A stretch of 64,000 nucleotides of DNA, taken from assembly GCA_905181835.1 (NCBI GenBank), contig CAJIZF010000004.1:248001-312000 (forward strand), written 5' to 3'. The stretch comes from an uncultured Flavobacteriaceae bacterium. Lineage in GTDB: Bacteria; Bacteroidota; Bacteroidia; Flavobacteriales; Flavobacteriaceae. This document shows, one piece after another, positions 1-9,238 of the stretch; the stretch's first letter is position 1, and each line of letters begins with the position of its first letter. Under the pieces are notes generated by a model, which worked only from the letters and a program-made list of their open reading frames with translations, was not told where the DNA came from and did no database searches. Position numbers and translations under genes: made by a program.

Positions 1-680
1 TAAAACCCTCCGCTCTTTCCAAAATGTTCATCTAGATATTCTTTAGATTTTTCTTTTAAGTCTTTACCAGTAAATATCCCATGGCGATACATTTTTTGAA
101 CGGTTACTTTTCCAACTCCAAAAAACTTTTTAATATCTAATTTTTCTAAAAAACCAGTAACCTCATTAGGAGGGACTGTTTTTTGCCCATTGGGTTTGTT
201 GATATCACTCGCTACTTTTGCTATAAATTTATTTATGGAGATACCTGCTGAGGCATTTAAACCTGTTTCTTCTTTGATTTTTTTTCTAATTTCTTTAGCA
301 ATTAGTGAGGCGCTCGGGTTTCCTTTTTTATTTTCTGTTACATCTAAGTATGCTTCATCCAACGATAAAGGTTCCACTTTGTCGGTGTATTCGTAAAATA
401 TTTTTCTGATTTGATCCGATACTTCATGGTATCGTTTAAAGTTAGATTTTACAAAGATGAGATCCGGACAATTTTGTATTGCAATGACACTACTCATGGC
501 AGAACGAACTCCAAATTTTCGGGCTTCATAACTTGCAGCACTTACCACTCCACGCTCTGAGGTTCCACCAACAGCAACAGGCTTCCCTCTCAATTCTGGG
601 TTATCCAATTGTTCAACAGAGGCATAAAAGGCATCCATATCCACATGTATTATTTTTCTTTGGAGAAGTTCTTCCTTCAT
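1..680 (-). CDS. dinB: DNA polymerase IV (Y-family), 3' end outside window
   Basis: Translesion DNA polymerase that extends past damaged template bases. The visible part is the N-terminal ~226 residues, read from an ATG at 680, and the frame stays open to base 1. The palm begins with HVDMDAFYASVEQ (metal-binding D14, with F18 and Y19 at the steric-gate position) and carries the catalytic SLDEAY motif with D108 and E109. After that come the thumb/helix-hairpin-helix residues (INKFIAKVASD, then GVGKVT), which place this clearly in the DinB branch and not UmuC. The C-terminal little-finger domain lies beyond the left edge. A divergent CYTH gene starts 77 bases upstream, so the two genes share one intergenic promoter region. 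Identification is very secure. Confidence 0.95.
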   Translation of the reverse strand, partial: MKEELLQRKIIHVDMDAFYASVEQLDNPELRGKPVAVGGTSERGVVSAASYEARKFGVRSAMSSVIAIQNCPDLIFVKSNFKRYHEVSDQIRKIFYEYTDKVEPLSLDEAYLDVTENKKGNPSASLIAKEIRKKIKEETGLNASAGISINKFIAKVASDINKPNGQKTVPPNEVTGFLEKLDIKKFFGVGKVTVQKMYRHGIFTGKDLKEKSKEYLDEHFGKSGGF

Positions 681-757
681 CCTATAAATTTATAATATCT
701 TAGATAATTATTTGTGAATTATAAATTAAAAGATTTCCGTTTTTATGGAAAATTAAT

Positions 758-1231
758 ATGATAGAAATTGAAAGAAAATTTTTAATAGTTTCAGATAAGT
801 ATAAAGAGCTGGCCTATAAAAAAACTCGAATTTTACAAGGTTTTTTAAATACTCATAAAGAACGAACCGTTAGAGTGAGAATAAAAGGAGAGAAGGCATT
901 TATTACGATAAAAGGAATTTCAAATTCCAAAGGAACCACCAGATTTGAATGGGAGAAAGAAATATCTTTAAAAGAGGCCGAACAACTAATAGAATTATGT
1001 GAACCTAATCTTATTGAAAAAATACGCTATGAAATTAAAGTAGGCAATCATATTTTTGAGGTAGACGAATTTTCTGCAGAAAACGAAGGGCTCATTATTG
1101 CTGAAATTGAATTATCTGAAGAAAATGAAAGTTTCGACAAACCAGATTGGCTTGGAAAAGAAGTTACAGGAGATATCCGTTACTATAATTCTCAATTATG
1201 CATCGTACCTTATAAAAATTGGGGCATTTAA
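758..1231 (+). CDS. CYTH domain protein (class IV cyclase / triphosphatase fold)
   Basis: A 157-residue single-domain protein of the CYTH superfamily (CyaB adenylate cyclase and thiamine triphosphatase), whose members bind triphosphate compounds inside a beta-tunnel with Mg. The signature ExExK sits at the very N-terminus (E3, E5, K7 in IEIERKF). Further charged tunnel residues follow: TVRVRIKG, FITIKG, FEWEKEI, EVDEF and AEIELSEE. Length matches short bacterial CYTH proteins that lack a CHAD domain. Inorganic triphosphatase activity is the most common measured function of such stand-alone proteins, but the substrate cannot be told from sequence. The gene ends 3 bases before the convergent cutC stop. 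Confidence 0.9.
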   Translation: MIEIERKFLIVSDKYKELAYKKTRILQGFLNTHKERTVRVRIKGEKAFITIKGISNSKGTTRFEWEKEISLKEAEQLIELCEPNLIEKIRYEIKVGNHIFEVDEFSAENEGLIIAEIELSEENESFDKPDWLGKEVTGDIRYYNSQLCIVPYKNWGI

Positions 1232-1233
1232 TT

Positions 1234-1932
1234 TTAGGAAACTAAAGACATAATTTTTCGGATTGTTTTTTCATTTGATGCCCCTTCGGTTCCTCCCTCA
1301 AAAAAAGAAGCTGATTTTTTTTCTGGTTGTTGAGTTGCTGAAAGATGAATACTAGTAAACCCTTTATTTTTAAATCGTAATACATTATCTAAATTAATCC
1401 CACTTCCAGGCATAATCTCAATTTGTTGATTTGCTATTTTATTCATTTTAGATAATAAAGAAATTCCTTCTATTGCACTGGGTTTTAATCCAGAACTTAG
1501 AACTCTTTTAATCTTTAAATCTATCAAATTTTCTAATGATACTAGAGGATCTTTCACACAATCAAATGCTCTATGAAAAGTAAAATCAATTCCATTTGCT
1601 ACTTCAATTAATTGTTTTGTAGCAATCAAATCTATTGTTAAATCTGATTGTAAAACACCACTAACGACTCCAGAACAACCTATATTTTTACAAAATTCAA
1701 TATCGTTTTTCATGATATTTAATTCTTTCTTAGAGTAACAAAAATTTCCTTTTCTAGGCCTAATTAAAACATGAACGGGAATGAATAGCTCCGACATCAC
1801 TTTTTTAATTAAATGAGGCGAAGGTGTTAATCCACCAACAGCTAGTTGTGTGCATAATTCAATGCGATCTGCTCCAGCGTTTTGAGCAGCCACGGCACTC
1901 TCGAAAGAATTGGCACAAATCTCTACAATCAT
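1234..1932 (-). CDS. cutC: CutC family protein (copper homeostasis-type TIM barrel)
   Basis: A 232-residue CutC-family TIM barrel, a cytoplasmic protein with no signal peptide. Family landmarks are the N-terminal VEICANSFESAVAAQNAGADRIELC, the central HVLIRPRKG and FTFHRAFD segments, and IMPGSGIN near the C-terminus. The family was named for a copper-tolerance phenotype in E. coli, but a direct role in copper handling is doubtful and no metal site is obvious here. It is the last gene of an operon with a GH20 hexosaminidase and a GH2 mannosidase. Its start codon overlaps the hexosaminidase stop by 4 bases, so translation is probably coupled. The context points to sugar metabolism more than copper. 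The barrel family is certain, the function is not. Confidence 0.9.
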   Translation of the reverse strand: MIVEICANSFESAVAAQNAGADRIELCTQLAVGGLTPSPHLIKKVMSELFIPVHVLIRPRKGNFCYSKKELNIMKNDIEFCKNIGCSGVVSGVLQSDLTIDLIATKQLIEVANGIDFTFHRAFDCVKDPLVSLENLIDLKIKRVLSSGLKPSAIEGISLLSKMNKIANQQIEIMPGSGINLDNVLRFKNKGFTSIHLSATQQPEKKSASFFEGGTEGASNEKTIRKIMSLVS

Positions 1933-4238
1933 TCTACTATAATTTCATCAATAAAGATCCAAGCTTTATTACCAGCACCTTGTTTACCTTCAGGAATTAC
2001 GCCATAATTTGGCACTAATATCTTTAAATATTTTGCGTTAACAGCGTCAAATTCCGCTGTGATTTTAACAATACGATCAGTACTAGATAATTCTACTTCT
2101 TTTAATAAATGATGTTTTTTTCCATCCAGTGAATACGCTACCTCCATCTTTTTAGGAGCATAAATCCATTGCCCATTGGTATTGTAAAAACGGGTTGTTA
2201 TTGAATTTATGGTTGTTTCTCCATTTAAATCGATGTTAATCTCCACATCATCTCCCCAAAATCCAAGCCACTCTTTGTCTCCATACCTCTTATCACTTCC
2301 AAGAATTCCATTAATTAATGCTTGATTTCCACCTGCATTGTAGGACGTATGAGGAGCTGGGTTTATAGTAACACTCCCTTTTACTGCTTTATGATAATTT
2401 ATTGTTTCGGAAAAAACACTACTTACCAATTGATTGTCCTCAAAGACTCCTGCTTGAATTGAAGTATTATCAGTTATAATGATGCCTTGGTTGTATAATT
2501 TGGAGGAAGTATCAACCTTACTATCATCCATTATATATCGAATTTCTTTTCCAGAAATAGGTGTTGATAACTGATATTTTAATTCTCCATTTTCATTAAT
2601 TATGTTACCTTCAATTTCATTTAAATGATTTGCATAATTTATTTCAAGCTCTTTAAGCCGCTCGTTAAAAACTTCTGTTCTTTTAAGAAAATCAGGATAG
2701 TCATCTTCAAAATTTTTGGTAGGCCCACTCCAAACTACTTCACTCATTGCTAATATTCTTGGGAAGATCATATATTCTAATTGGTCTTCTGTTTTCATAT
2801 ATTCGGTCCATACATTTCCTTGAGCCCCAAGTACAAATTTTTCTTCCTCTTTATTCAACTCTGACGGTATGGGATTAAAACGGAACACTTTTTTTAAAGG
2901 TAAAAATCCACCAATTGCCAAGGGTTCATTTTCATTATTAGATTGATAATAATCAAAATACGAATGAGATGTAGGGGTTAATATCACATCGTGCCCTTCT
3001 TTTACGGCATCAATAGCTCCTTGGGTTCCTCGCCAAGACATTACGGTTGCATTAGGCGCCAATCCTCCTTCTAAAATTTCATCCCAGCCAATAATTTTTT
3101 TACCTTTACTATTGATAAATTTTTCCATTCGGGTGATAAAATAACTTTGCAATCCGTGCTCGTCTTTTAAATTTAAATCTTTGATTAATTGCTGACAATG
3201 ATCACAATTTTTCCATTGTTTTTTCGGGGCTTCATCTCCACCAATATGAATATAATCTCCAGGAAATAAGTCTATCACTTCAAACAAAACATTTTCTAAA
3301 AAAGTAAAAGTATCTTCATTGGGACAATAAATGTTTTCAAATATTCCCCAAGTTGTTGCTACCTCTACTTGCTCGCTGGTACAGCCCAATGCTGGATAAG
3401 CACTAATTGCCGCTTGCGAATGACCTGGCATTTCAATTTCTGGGATAATAGTAACTTCATGTTTTTCTGCAAAATCGACAATTTCTTTCACATCTTCTTG
3501 TGTGTAAAAACCACCGTATTTCGTCCCATCATAGGTTACTGGTGCGTCGTTATAATGTCCAATAAGCGTTTCATTTCGATACCCTCCAATTTCAGTTAGT
3601 TTAGGGTATTGTTTTATTTCGATTCTCCAACCTTGGTCTTCGGTTAAATGCCAATGAAAATAATTCATTTTTAACATGGCCATATAAGCGATATATTTTT
3701 TTATAAATTCTTTAGGGAAGTAATGTCGCCCAACATCTAAGTGCATGCCTCGATATTTAAATGCTGGAGTGTCTTCTATAATTACTCGCGGAATTGAAAT
3801 TGTTTTTTCTTTTAATCCATTGATTTTTTCTAATTGTAATGGCATTAGTTGGCGTAAGGTCTGAATAGCATAGAAAGCCCCAGAAGTCTCTTTTGCAGTT
3901 ATCATAATTCCAGTAGCTGAAACTTTTAATGTATATCCTTCAGCAGATAGGGTATCGTTTTTTTTAATTGTAATAGTTCCTTCATCTTCTGAAGACTTTT
4001 TAAGTTTAAAAGAGCTTCCTTTTTCAATATAATTCATCAGGAATTCACCAGCATTCATAAATTCTTTATCTACATAAAGGCTCGTGTTTTTATTTAGATT
4101 AAAAACTCCCTCAGTTATCTCAACCTTATTAGGCATAGGAATTAAAGAAGGGAAAGGTTCCAAACTTTTGTTTTCTAGATTTTGACAAGAAGCTAAAATT
4201 ACACTAGTGAATATTAAGAAATAGTATACTTTTTGCAT
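1929..4238 (-). CDS. Beta-N-acetylhexosaminidase, GH20 lipoprotein
   Basis: Removes terminal beta-linked GlcNAc or GalNAc from glycans. The 769-residue product begins with a lipoprotein signal peptide (lipobox LASC, Cys18), so it is probably anchored in the periplasm or at the outer membrane. Residues ~25-155 form the GH20b-like N-terminal domain. The catalytic GH20 barrel follows, with RGMHLDVGRHYFP at ~163-175, HWHLTEDQGWR at ~195-205 and the catalytic pair D335-E336 in HIGGDEAP. The last ~140 residues look like a beta-sandwich carbohydrate-binding domain. The ATG overlaps the beta-mannosidase stop by one base (TAATG), and cutC overlaps its end. Together the two hydrolases fit degradation of N-glycan-like or mannan/chitin-derived oligosaccharides. 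Confidence 0.95.
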   Translation of the reverse strand: MQKVYYFLIFTSVILASCQNLENKSLEPFPSLIPMPNKVEITEGVFNLNKNTSLYVDKEFMNAGEFLMNYIEKGSSFKLKKSSEDEGTITIKKNDTLSAEGYTLKVSATGIMITAKETSGAFYAIQTLRQLMPLQLEKINGLKEKTISIPRVIIEDTPAFKYRGMHLDVGRHYFPKEFIKKYIAYMAMLKMNYFHWHLTEDQGWRIEIKQYPKLTEIGGYRNETLIGHYNDAPVTYDGTKYGGFYTQEDVKEIVDFAEKHEVTIIPEIEMPGHSQAAISAYPALGCTSEQVEVATTWGIFENIYCPNEDTFTFLENVLFEVIDLFPGDYIHIGGDEAPKKQWKNCDHCQQLIKDLNLKDEHGLQSYFITRMEKFINSKGKKIIGWDEILEGGLAPNATVMSWRGTQGAIDAVKEGHDVILTPTSHSYFDYYQSNNENEPLAIGGFLPLKKVFRFNPIPSELNKEEEKFVLGAQGNVWTEYMKTEDQLEYMIFPRILAMSEVVWSGPTKNFEDDYPDFLKRTEVFNERLKELEINYANHLNEIEGNIINENGELKYQLSTPISGKEIRYIMDDSKVDTSSKLYNQGIIITDNTSIQAGVFEDNQLVSSVFSETINYHKAVKGSVTINPAPHTSYNAGGNQALINGILGSDKRYGDKEWLGFWGDDVEINIDLNGETTINSITTRFYNTNGQWIYAPKKMEVAYSLDGKKHHLLKEVELSSTDRIVKITAEFDAVNAKYLKILVPNYGVIPEGKQGAGNKAWIFIDEIIVE

Positions 4239-6730
4239 TAGTTTTTTATGAGTTGATTAAGCGTTTTTAATAAAATCCTAGGCTTTGTTTTAACGGTTGT
4301 TTTAAATTGAATTTCTATAGGAACATTAGCCAATACATCGAAAAAATTATCACTAAAAGTTCCTTTCGTCTTAGAATATAAGAAAACATTTTTTTGCAAT
4401 GTTTCAGATATTAATCTGATTAAGAAACCTTCATTATTTTCTTTTATTTCAATATCTATAGGTTGATTTTTTAGGTTTAAATTTTTTGGTTTTGAAAAAT
4501 AATGATAGGATTCAGCATCTCCATAAGTTAGTTTTAAAAAGGAATTTTCTTTTACAAATTCTCTGTTTGAAATGTCATAATTAAAAGCGATTTCACTGCT
4601 ATTTATTGTACTATTAAAAGCATTTTTTTCTTCAAACAAGGTGTTCCCGTCAAAATCTAAATGACTAATCACTAAGGTGTTTTTTACTTCAGCAAAAGTA
4701 TCGTTTACTACATAAATAGCTACGTTTTTTTCTGTTTGAGCGGTTGAAATAATTACATTTTCAAAAGCTTTTTTAGCATGATACTGTAACGCTTTCCAAT
4801 TACCCAAACCATCCATACTTGACCAGGAAACAGCAGGCCAACAATCATTTAATTGCCAATATAGTGTTCCCATAGTATACGGTTTTGCCCTTCGTTGTGC
4901 ATGAATGCCTTTAGTCATTCCATATGCTTGAAGCATTTGACTCATATACACATAATCGTCTCCTTTTGTTGGAATAGGGAAATCACGTTCCATATATTCC
5001 TTAATTAAAGAAAAACCTCTGGAGTGTTTTTGATGATTGGCAAAAGAAGGGTGATTTAAATCAACACTATTCTGCTCTGTAAAATATTGAATAGTTTCGT
5101 AACTAGGAAAGGATTGAAAACCAAACTCACTCATAAATCGCGGGACTTCTTCTTCAAAATGCTCAAAAGGATAGCTGTCATGCCAAACCCACCAATCGTG
5201 CGCATCTCCCTCAAATAAATATCTTTTATCTCCTCGACCAAATTTAGGAGAACTCTCCCAATACGAAACTGAAGGATGCAAGCTGTCCACTACTTGAGGT
5301 ATAGTGTGATGAAAAACAGCATCATACCCATTCCAAATTTCTTGTTTTTGAGCTTCGGTTTTACCATCTTTCCAGCCCCATCGCTGCCATCCTTCACTAT
5401 TTTCATTATTTCCACACCATAATGCAATACTTGGATGTTGTCGCAATCTTTTTACGTTTTCAATGGCCTCCTGTTTTACGTTTTCTAAAAATTCTTCATC
5501 TCCAGGATACATTGCACAAGCAAACATAAAATCTTGCCATACCAAAATGCCTTTTACATCACAAAGTTGATAAAAGAAGTTGTCTTCGTAAACGCCACCT
5601 CCCCAAACACGAAGCATATTCATATTAGAGTCTACGACATCATCGATTAATTTCACATAATCGTCTTGATCAACATCTGGAAGAAATATGTTTTGTGGAA
5701 TATAGTTGGCGCCTTTCATATAAACTGGCTTTCCATTGAGTTTAAAGTAAAAACTTTCTCCAATAGAATCCTTTTCAGTAATTAGTTCGATTGACCGAAT
5801 TCCTAGTTTTTTTGTAAAAGAAGTATTTCGACGCCCTTCATTTAAAAGCTCCACATCAATATCGTATAAATAAGGGTTGCCTAAATTGTGGGTCCACCAT
5901 AGTTCTGGATTTTTTATTGAAAAAGGCACTTCGTATTCTAGTTGCTCAGGAAAAACAGTAATAATAGATTCAAATATTTCTTTTGTATTATTATTTGTTA
6001 TTTGAACAATGACCTCCTCTTTTGTTTGAGTGTGGATGGTTAATTCAGCAGAAATTTCAGCCTTTGCCTTTGTAATGGAATTGGTTTTTAGAAATACACT
6101 TTTAAAACGAATTTTATCATAGGAAACAAGTGAAATATCTTTAGTGATCCCCATGGTTTTAATAGTAGGCCCCCAATCCCATCCGTATTGATATTGTGGT
6201 TTACGGGTAAAAACTCGAGGAGATTCCGGGAGTTCGTAATCTAGTTTTTCGGTTTCTGTTTTTTCAAAAAGATTGGTAGAATTTAAAATGATTTTTAATT
6301 CATTTGCAACTTTTAATACATCACTTACATCCACCTCCCAACTTCTAAAGGCATTATTGGTTTTTATAATAAGACTATCGTTTAAATAGATGTCCGCATA
6401 GGTATCCAGGCCCTCAAAACGTAAAAAATGTTTTGACTTTAAGAGTTTTTCTTCTGAAACTGAAACTTGTGTTTTATAGGTCCAGTTTTTCTCTGAAATC
6501 CATTGAATAGAATCTTCATTAGTACCAATAAATGGATGAGCGATTTCACCTAAATTTAATAAATCGGTTTGGACAGTTCCAGGTACAGTTGCAGGTTTCC
6601 AAATAGAATCCCCTTTTTGAGAAAACTCCCAGTGATTTACTAAAGAGTTATATTCTAAATCTTTTTTTGATTGTTTACATGATAATAATATTGAAAACAA
6701 TAAAACAATAGATAAGAAACTTTTTTTCAT
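4238..6730 (-). CDS. Beta-mannosidase, GH2 lipoprotein
   Basis: Exo-acting GH2 enzyme that releases beta-linked mannose, for example from the core of N-glycans or from manno-oligosaccharides. I start it at the ATG at 6730, because this opens directly on a lipoprotein signal peptide (lipobox LLSC, Cys18). An upstream in-frame ATG at 6772 would bury that signal. Domain order is GH2 sugar-binding sandwich (~20-190), immunoglobulin-like domain (~195-310) and TIM barrel. The acid/base Glu is in LWCGNNEN and the nucleophile Glu in MSEFGFQ, both typical of beta-mannosidases; LYWQLNDCWP near the barrel end agrees. It is first in the operon with GH20 and cutC. Length (~830 aa) is normal for the family. 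Confidence 0.93.
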   Translation of the reverse strand: MKKSFLSIVLLFSILLSCKQSKKDLEYNSLVNHWEFSQKGDSIWKPATVPGTVQTDLLNLGEIAHPFIGTNEDSIQWISEKNWTYKTQVSVSEEKLLKSKHFLRFEGLDTYADIYLNDSLIIKTNNAFRSWEVDVSDVLKVANELKIILNSTNLFEKTETEKLDYELPESPRVFTRKPQYQYGWDWGPTIKTMGITKDISLVSYDKIRFKSVFLKTNSITKAKAEISAELTIHTQTKEEVIVQITNNNTKEIFESIITVFPEQLEYEVPFSIKNPELWWTHNLGNPYLYDIDVELLNEGRRNTSFTKKLGIRSIELITEKDSIGESFYFKLNGKPVYMKGANYIPQNIFLPDVDQDDYVKLIDDVVDSNMNMLRVWGGGVYEDNFFYQLCDVKGILVWQDFMFACAMYPGDEEFLENVKQEAIENVKRLRQHPSIALWCGNNENSEGWQRWGWKDGKTEAQKQEIWNGYDAVFHHTIPQVVDSLHPSVSYWESSPKFGRGDKRYLFEGDAHDWWVWHDSYPFEHFEEEVPRFMSEFGFQSFPSYETIQYFTEQNSVDLNHPSFANHQKHSRGFSLIKEYMERDFPIPTKGDDYVYMSQMLQAYGMTKGIHAQRRAKPYTMGTLYWQLNDCWPAVSWSSMDGLGNWKALQYHAKKAFENVIISTAQTEKNVAIYVVNDTFAEVKNTLVISHLDFDGNTLFEEKNAFNSTINSSEIAFNYDISNREFVKENSFLKLTYGDAESYHYFSKPKNLNLKNQPIDIEIKENNEGFLIRLISETLQKNVFLYSKTKGTFSDNFFDVLANVPIEIQFKTTVKTKPRILLKTLNQLIKN

Positions 6731-6744
6731 ACAACTAAAATAAG

Positions 6745-6773
6745 CAAATTGATTAAAGCTGATTAAACACAAA
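6745..6773 (-). promoter_or_regulatory. Possible Bacteroidota-type promoter of the glycosidase operon
   Basis: On the minus strand a -33 TTTG (plus-strand CAAA at 6770-6773) is followed after 17 bases by TCAATTTG (plus-strand 6745-6752), one mismatch from the Bacteroidota -7 consensus TAnnTTTG. It lies about 15 bases upstream of the mannosidase ATG, so the leader would be very short. The match is suggestive only in this AT-rich DNA. Confidence 0.35.
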
Positions 6774-6926
6774 TGTTATTTTACGTTATTTGTTTAATTT
6801 TTTAAACGTGATAGCTAACAAAATAAAGTAATTTAAAAACTTTCTGACTTCAAACGAAAACAGAACTTACTTTTTCAATTCAACCATTTACCGTATTTTT
6901 ACCTAAATCAATGTAAAATTTTGGCC

Positions 6927-7463
6927 ATGGCAATTGCAAAACCTTTTAATTTAAACAAATGGATTGAAGATAATCGAGATTTGTTGAAACCGCCTGTTGC
7001 AAATAAGAACTTGTACGTAGTTTCTGAAGATTATATTGTGATGATTGTTGCTGGACCTAATGCAAGGAAAGATTATCATTTTAACGAAACGGAAGAACTT
7101 TTTTACCAATTGGAAGGAGATATTCAAGTTAATATTCAAGAAGATGGTCAAAAGCGAGAAATGAAGCTTGGTCCTGGCGATATGTTTTTATTACCGGCTA
7201 ATACGCCTCACTCTCCTGTTAGAAGCGAAGGTTCTATTGGATTGGTTGTGGAGCGTATAAGAAAAGGAAAAAACCTTAAAGATGGTCTTATGTGGTTTTG
7301 TGATGATTGCAACCACAAACTATATGAGGTTTATTTTGAATTACAGGATGTAGAAAAAGATTTTCAACCTCATTTTAAAGCCTATTATAATTCAGAGGAA
7401 TTAAGGACTTGTGACAATTGCGGGACCGTTATGGATAAAGATTCCCGATTTATTGGTGACTAA
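6927..7463 (+). CDS. nbaC: 3-hydroxyanthranilate 3,4-dioxygenase
   Basis: Cytoplasmic Fe(II) cupin enzyme that opens the ring of 3-hydroxyanthranilate, giving the precursor of quinolinate in tryptophan breakdown by the kynurenine route. I choose the ATG at 6927 over a TTG six bases upstream. With it, the ligands fall at H51, E57 and H95, and two CxxC pairs fall at C125/C128 and C162/C165, the same positions as in the characterised Cupriavidus enzyme; R47 and R99 are also present. The C-terminal CxxC pairs form a rubredoxin-like iron site found in the bacterial and not the animal type. Length (178 aa) is normal. No other kynurenine-pathway gene is in the window; the next gene is a family 7 aldehyde dehydrogenase 102 bases downstream. 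Confidence 0.95.
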   Translation: MAIAKPFNLNKWIEDNRDLLKPPVANKNLYVVSEDYIVMIVAGPNARKDYHFNETEELFYQLEGDIQVNIQEDGQKREMKLGPGDMFLLPANTPHSPVRSEGSIGLVVERIRKGKNLKDGLMWFCDDCNHKLYEVYFELQDVEKDFQPHFKAYYNSEELRTCDNCGTVMDKDSRFIGD

Positions 7464-7523
7464 ATCTATTTTTTTTAATTTTTTCATTATTTAATATTTT
7501 TTAAAATCTTCAAAAGGAATACC

Positions 7524-7531
7524 TACCTTTG
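7524..7531 (+). promoter_or_regulatory. TAnnTTTG -7 element before the aldehyde dehydrogenase gene
   Basis: TACCTTTG is an exact match to the Bacteroidota -7 promoter consensus and lies 34 bases before the aldehyde dehydrogenase ATG. No clear -33 TTTG is seen at the usual distance. It suggests that the gene has its own promoter in addition to any readthrough from nbaC. Confidence 0.5.
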
Positions 7532-7565
7532 CACACTCATTTTAGAATAATAAAATAATAAATAT

Positions 7566-9119
7566 ATGGCTACTGTTGCAAACGCATTTGGAATTGAAAA
7601 TGCATTAGAAAAATTAGGAGTTAACGAAATAAACAAAGGTACTTCTACAGGAAGTAACTGGTTTTCGGAAGGAGATATGATTTCGTCATATTCGCCTGTT
7701 GATGGTAAATTAATAGGAAAAGTAACAACAACTTCTCGTGAAGATTACGACCGAGTAATCGATACTGCTCAAGCTGCTTACAAAGACTGGAGAAAAGTTC
7801 CAGCTCCTCAAAGAGGTGAAATTGTTCGTCAGTTTGGAAATAAATTAAGAGAATTAAAAGAACCTTTAGGACAATTGGTTTCTTATGAAATGGGAAAATC
7901 ATTACAAGAAGGTTATGGAGAGGTTCAAGAAATGATCGATATCTGTGATTTTGCAGTGGGTCTTTCAAGACAGTTGAACGGTCAAACTATTCCATCGGAG
8001 CGTCCAGGACACGTTATGCGCGAGCAATGGCATCCTATTGGAATTGTAGGGATTATCTCTGCATTTAATTTTCCTGTAGCGGTTTGGGCCTGGAATACTG
8101 CTTTAGCTTGGATATGTGGAGATGTTTGTGTTTGGAAAGGTTCTGAGAAAGCACCTTTATGTACAGTTGCTTGTCAAAATATCATTGCAGCTATTTTAAA
8201 AGAAAATAATTTACCAGAAGGAATCTCTTGTATCATTAATGGAGATTATAAAGTTGGTGAAATGATGACTACCGATACTAGAATACCATTAGTTTCTGCT
8301 ACTGGTTCTACAAGAATGGGAAGAATTGTTGGAGCTACCGTTGCTGAACGTTTTGGAAAATCATTATTAGAATTAGGAGGAAACAATGCAATTATCATTA
8401 CTCCAACTGCCGAATTAAAAGTAGTAGTTCCAGGTGCTGTATTTGGAGCTGTTGGTACTGCTGGACAACGTTGTACTTCCACTAGAAGATTGATTATTCA
8501 CGAATCGGTTTATAATAAAGTAAGAGATGCAATTGTTGGAGCTTATGGACAAATAGTAATTGGGAATCCATTAGATGAAACCAAGCATATGGGGCCATTA
8601 ATTGATAAAGATGCTGTAAATGCTTATTTAGCAGCAATCGAAAAAGCAAAAGCTGAAGGTGGAAACGTATTAGTAGAAGGTGGTGTTTTAGAAGGGGAAG
8701 GATTTGAAAGTGGATGTTATGTAAAACCTGCCATTGTTGAAGCTGAAAACCATTTTGAAATTGTACAACACGAAACATTTGCTCCTATTTTATATCTAAT
8801 GAAGTATAGTGGAGATGTTGAGAATGCAATTGATATGCAAAATGGAGTAGCTCAAGGTTTATCTTCTGCAATTATGACCAATGAAATGAAAGAAGCAGAA
8901 AAATTCTTGTCTTATGCTGGATCCGATTGTGGAATTGCCAATGTAAATATTGGAACTTCTGGAGCTGAAATTGGAGGAGCTTTTGGAGGTGAAAAAGAAA
9001 CTGGTGGTGGACGTGAATCTGGATCTGATTCCTGGAAAGTGTATATGCGTAGACAAACCAATACGATAAATTACTCAGACGAATTACCTTTAGCACAAGG
9101 AATTAAATTCGATTTGTAA
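7566..9119 (+). CDS. amaB: Family 7 aldehyde dehydrogenase (alpha-aminoadipic semialdehyde type)
   Basis: NAD-dependent aldehyde dehydrogenase of the ALDH7 family, whose best-known bacterial and animal members oxidise alpha-aminoadipic semialdehyde / piperideine-6-carboxylate in lysine breakdown. The 517 residues include the general base E269 in LLELGGNN and the catalytic C303 in GTAGQRCTSTRR. The family-typical GIVGIISAFNFPVAVWAWN segment is at ~159-177, and EIGGAFGGEKETGGGRESGSD lies near the C-terminus. Codon use is clean and the gene looks highly expressed. It stands alone between nbaC and a strong terminator. The exact substrate is inferred from the family; a role in muconate-semialdehyde oxidation next to nbaC is less likely, since those enzymes belong to other ALDH families. 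Confidence 0.88.
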   Translation: MATVANAFGIENALEKLGVNEINKGTSTGSNWFSEGDMISSYSPVDGKLIGKVTTTSREDYDRVIDTAQAAYKDWRKVPAPQRGEIVRQFGNKLRELKEPLGQLVSYEMGKSLQEGYGEVQEMIDICDFAVGLSRQLNGQTIPSERPGHVMREQWHPIGIVGIISAFNFPVAVWAWNTALAWICGDVCVWKGSEKAPLCTVACQNIIAAILKENNLPEGISCIINGDYKVGEMMTTDTRIPLVSATGSTRMGRIVGATVAERFGKSLLELGGNNAIIITPTAELKVVVPGAVFGAVGTAGQRCTSTRRLIIHESVYNKVRDAIVGAYGQIVIGNPLDETKHMGPLIDKDAVNAYLAAIEKAKAEGGNVLVEGGVLEGEGFESGCYVKPAIVEAENHFEIVQHETFAPILYLMKYSGDVENAIDMQNGVAQGLSSAIMTNEMKEAEKFLSYAGSDCGIANVNIGTSGAEIGGAFGGEKETGGGRESGSDSWKVYMRRQTNTINYSDELPLAQGIKFDL

Positions 9120-9138
9120 TCGATGATATTATTAAATT

Positions 9139-9173
9139 AAAAAGCCTCTAAATTTTATATTTAGAGGCTTTTT
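9139..9173. terminator. Bidirectional intrinsic terminator
   Basis: A perfect 14-base inverted repeat (AAAAAGCCTCTAAA at 9139-9152 and its complement at 9160-9173) with a 7-base loop. The arms end in A and T runs, so it can terminate transcription from both the aldehyde dehydrogenase gene and the convergent AlbA_2-type gene. Confidence 0.85.
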
Positions 9174-9238
9174 GGTTTCATGATAATCTTTTGAATAAAC
9201 TACCTGTGTTTCTTAAATTCTGTTCATTTTTTCAAATT

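Noticed and set aside
6921-6926. TTG start two codons before the nbaC ATG
   Set aside because: The ATG at 6927 puts all metal ligands at the same residue numbers as in the characterised family member.
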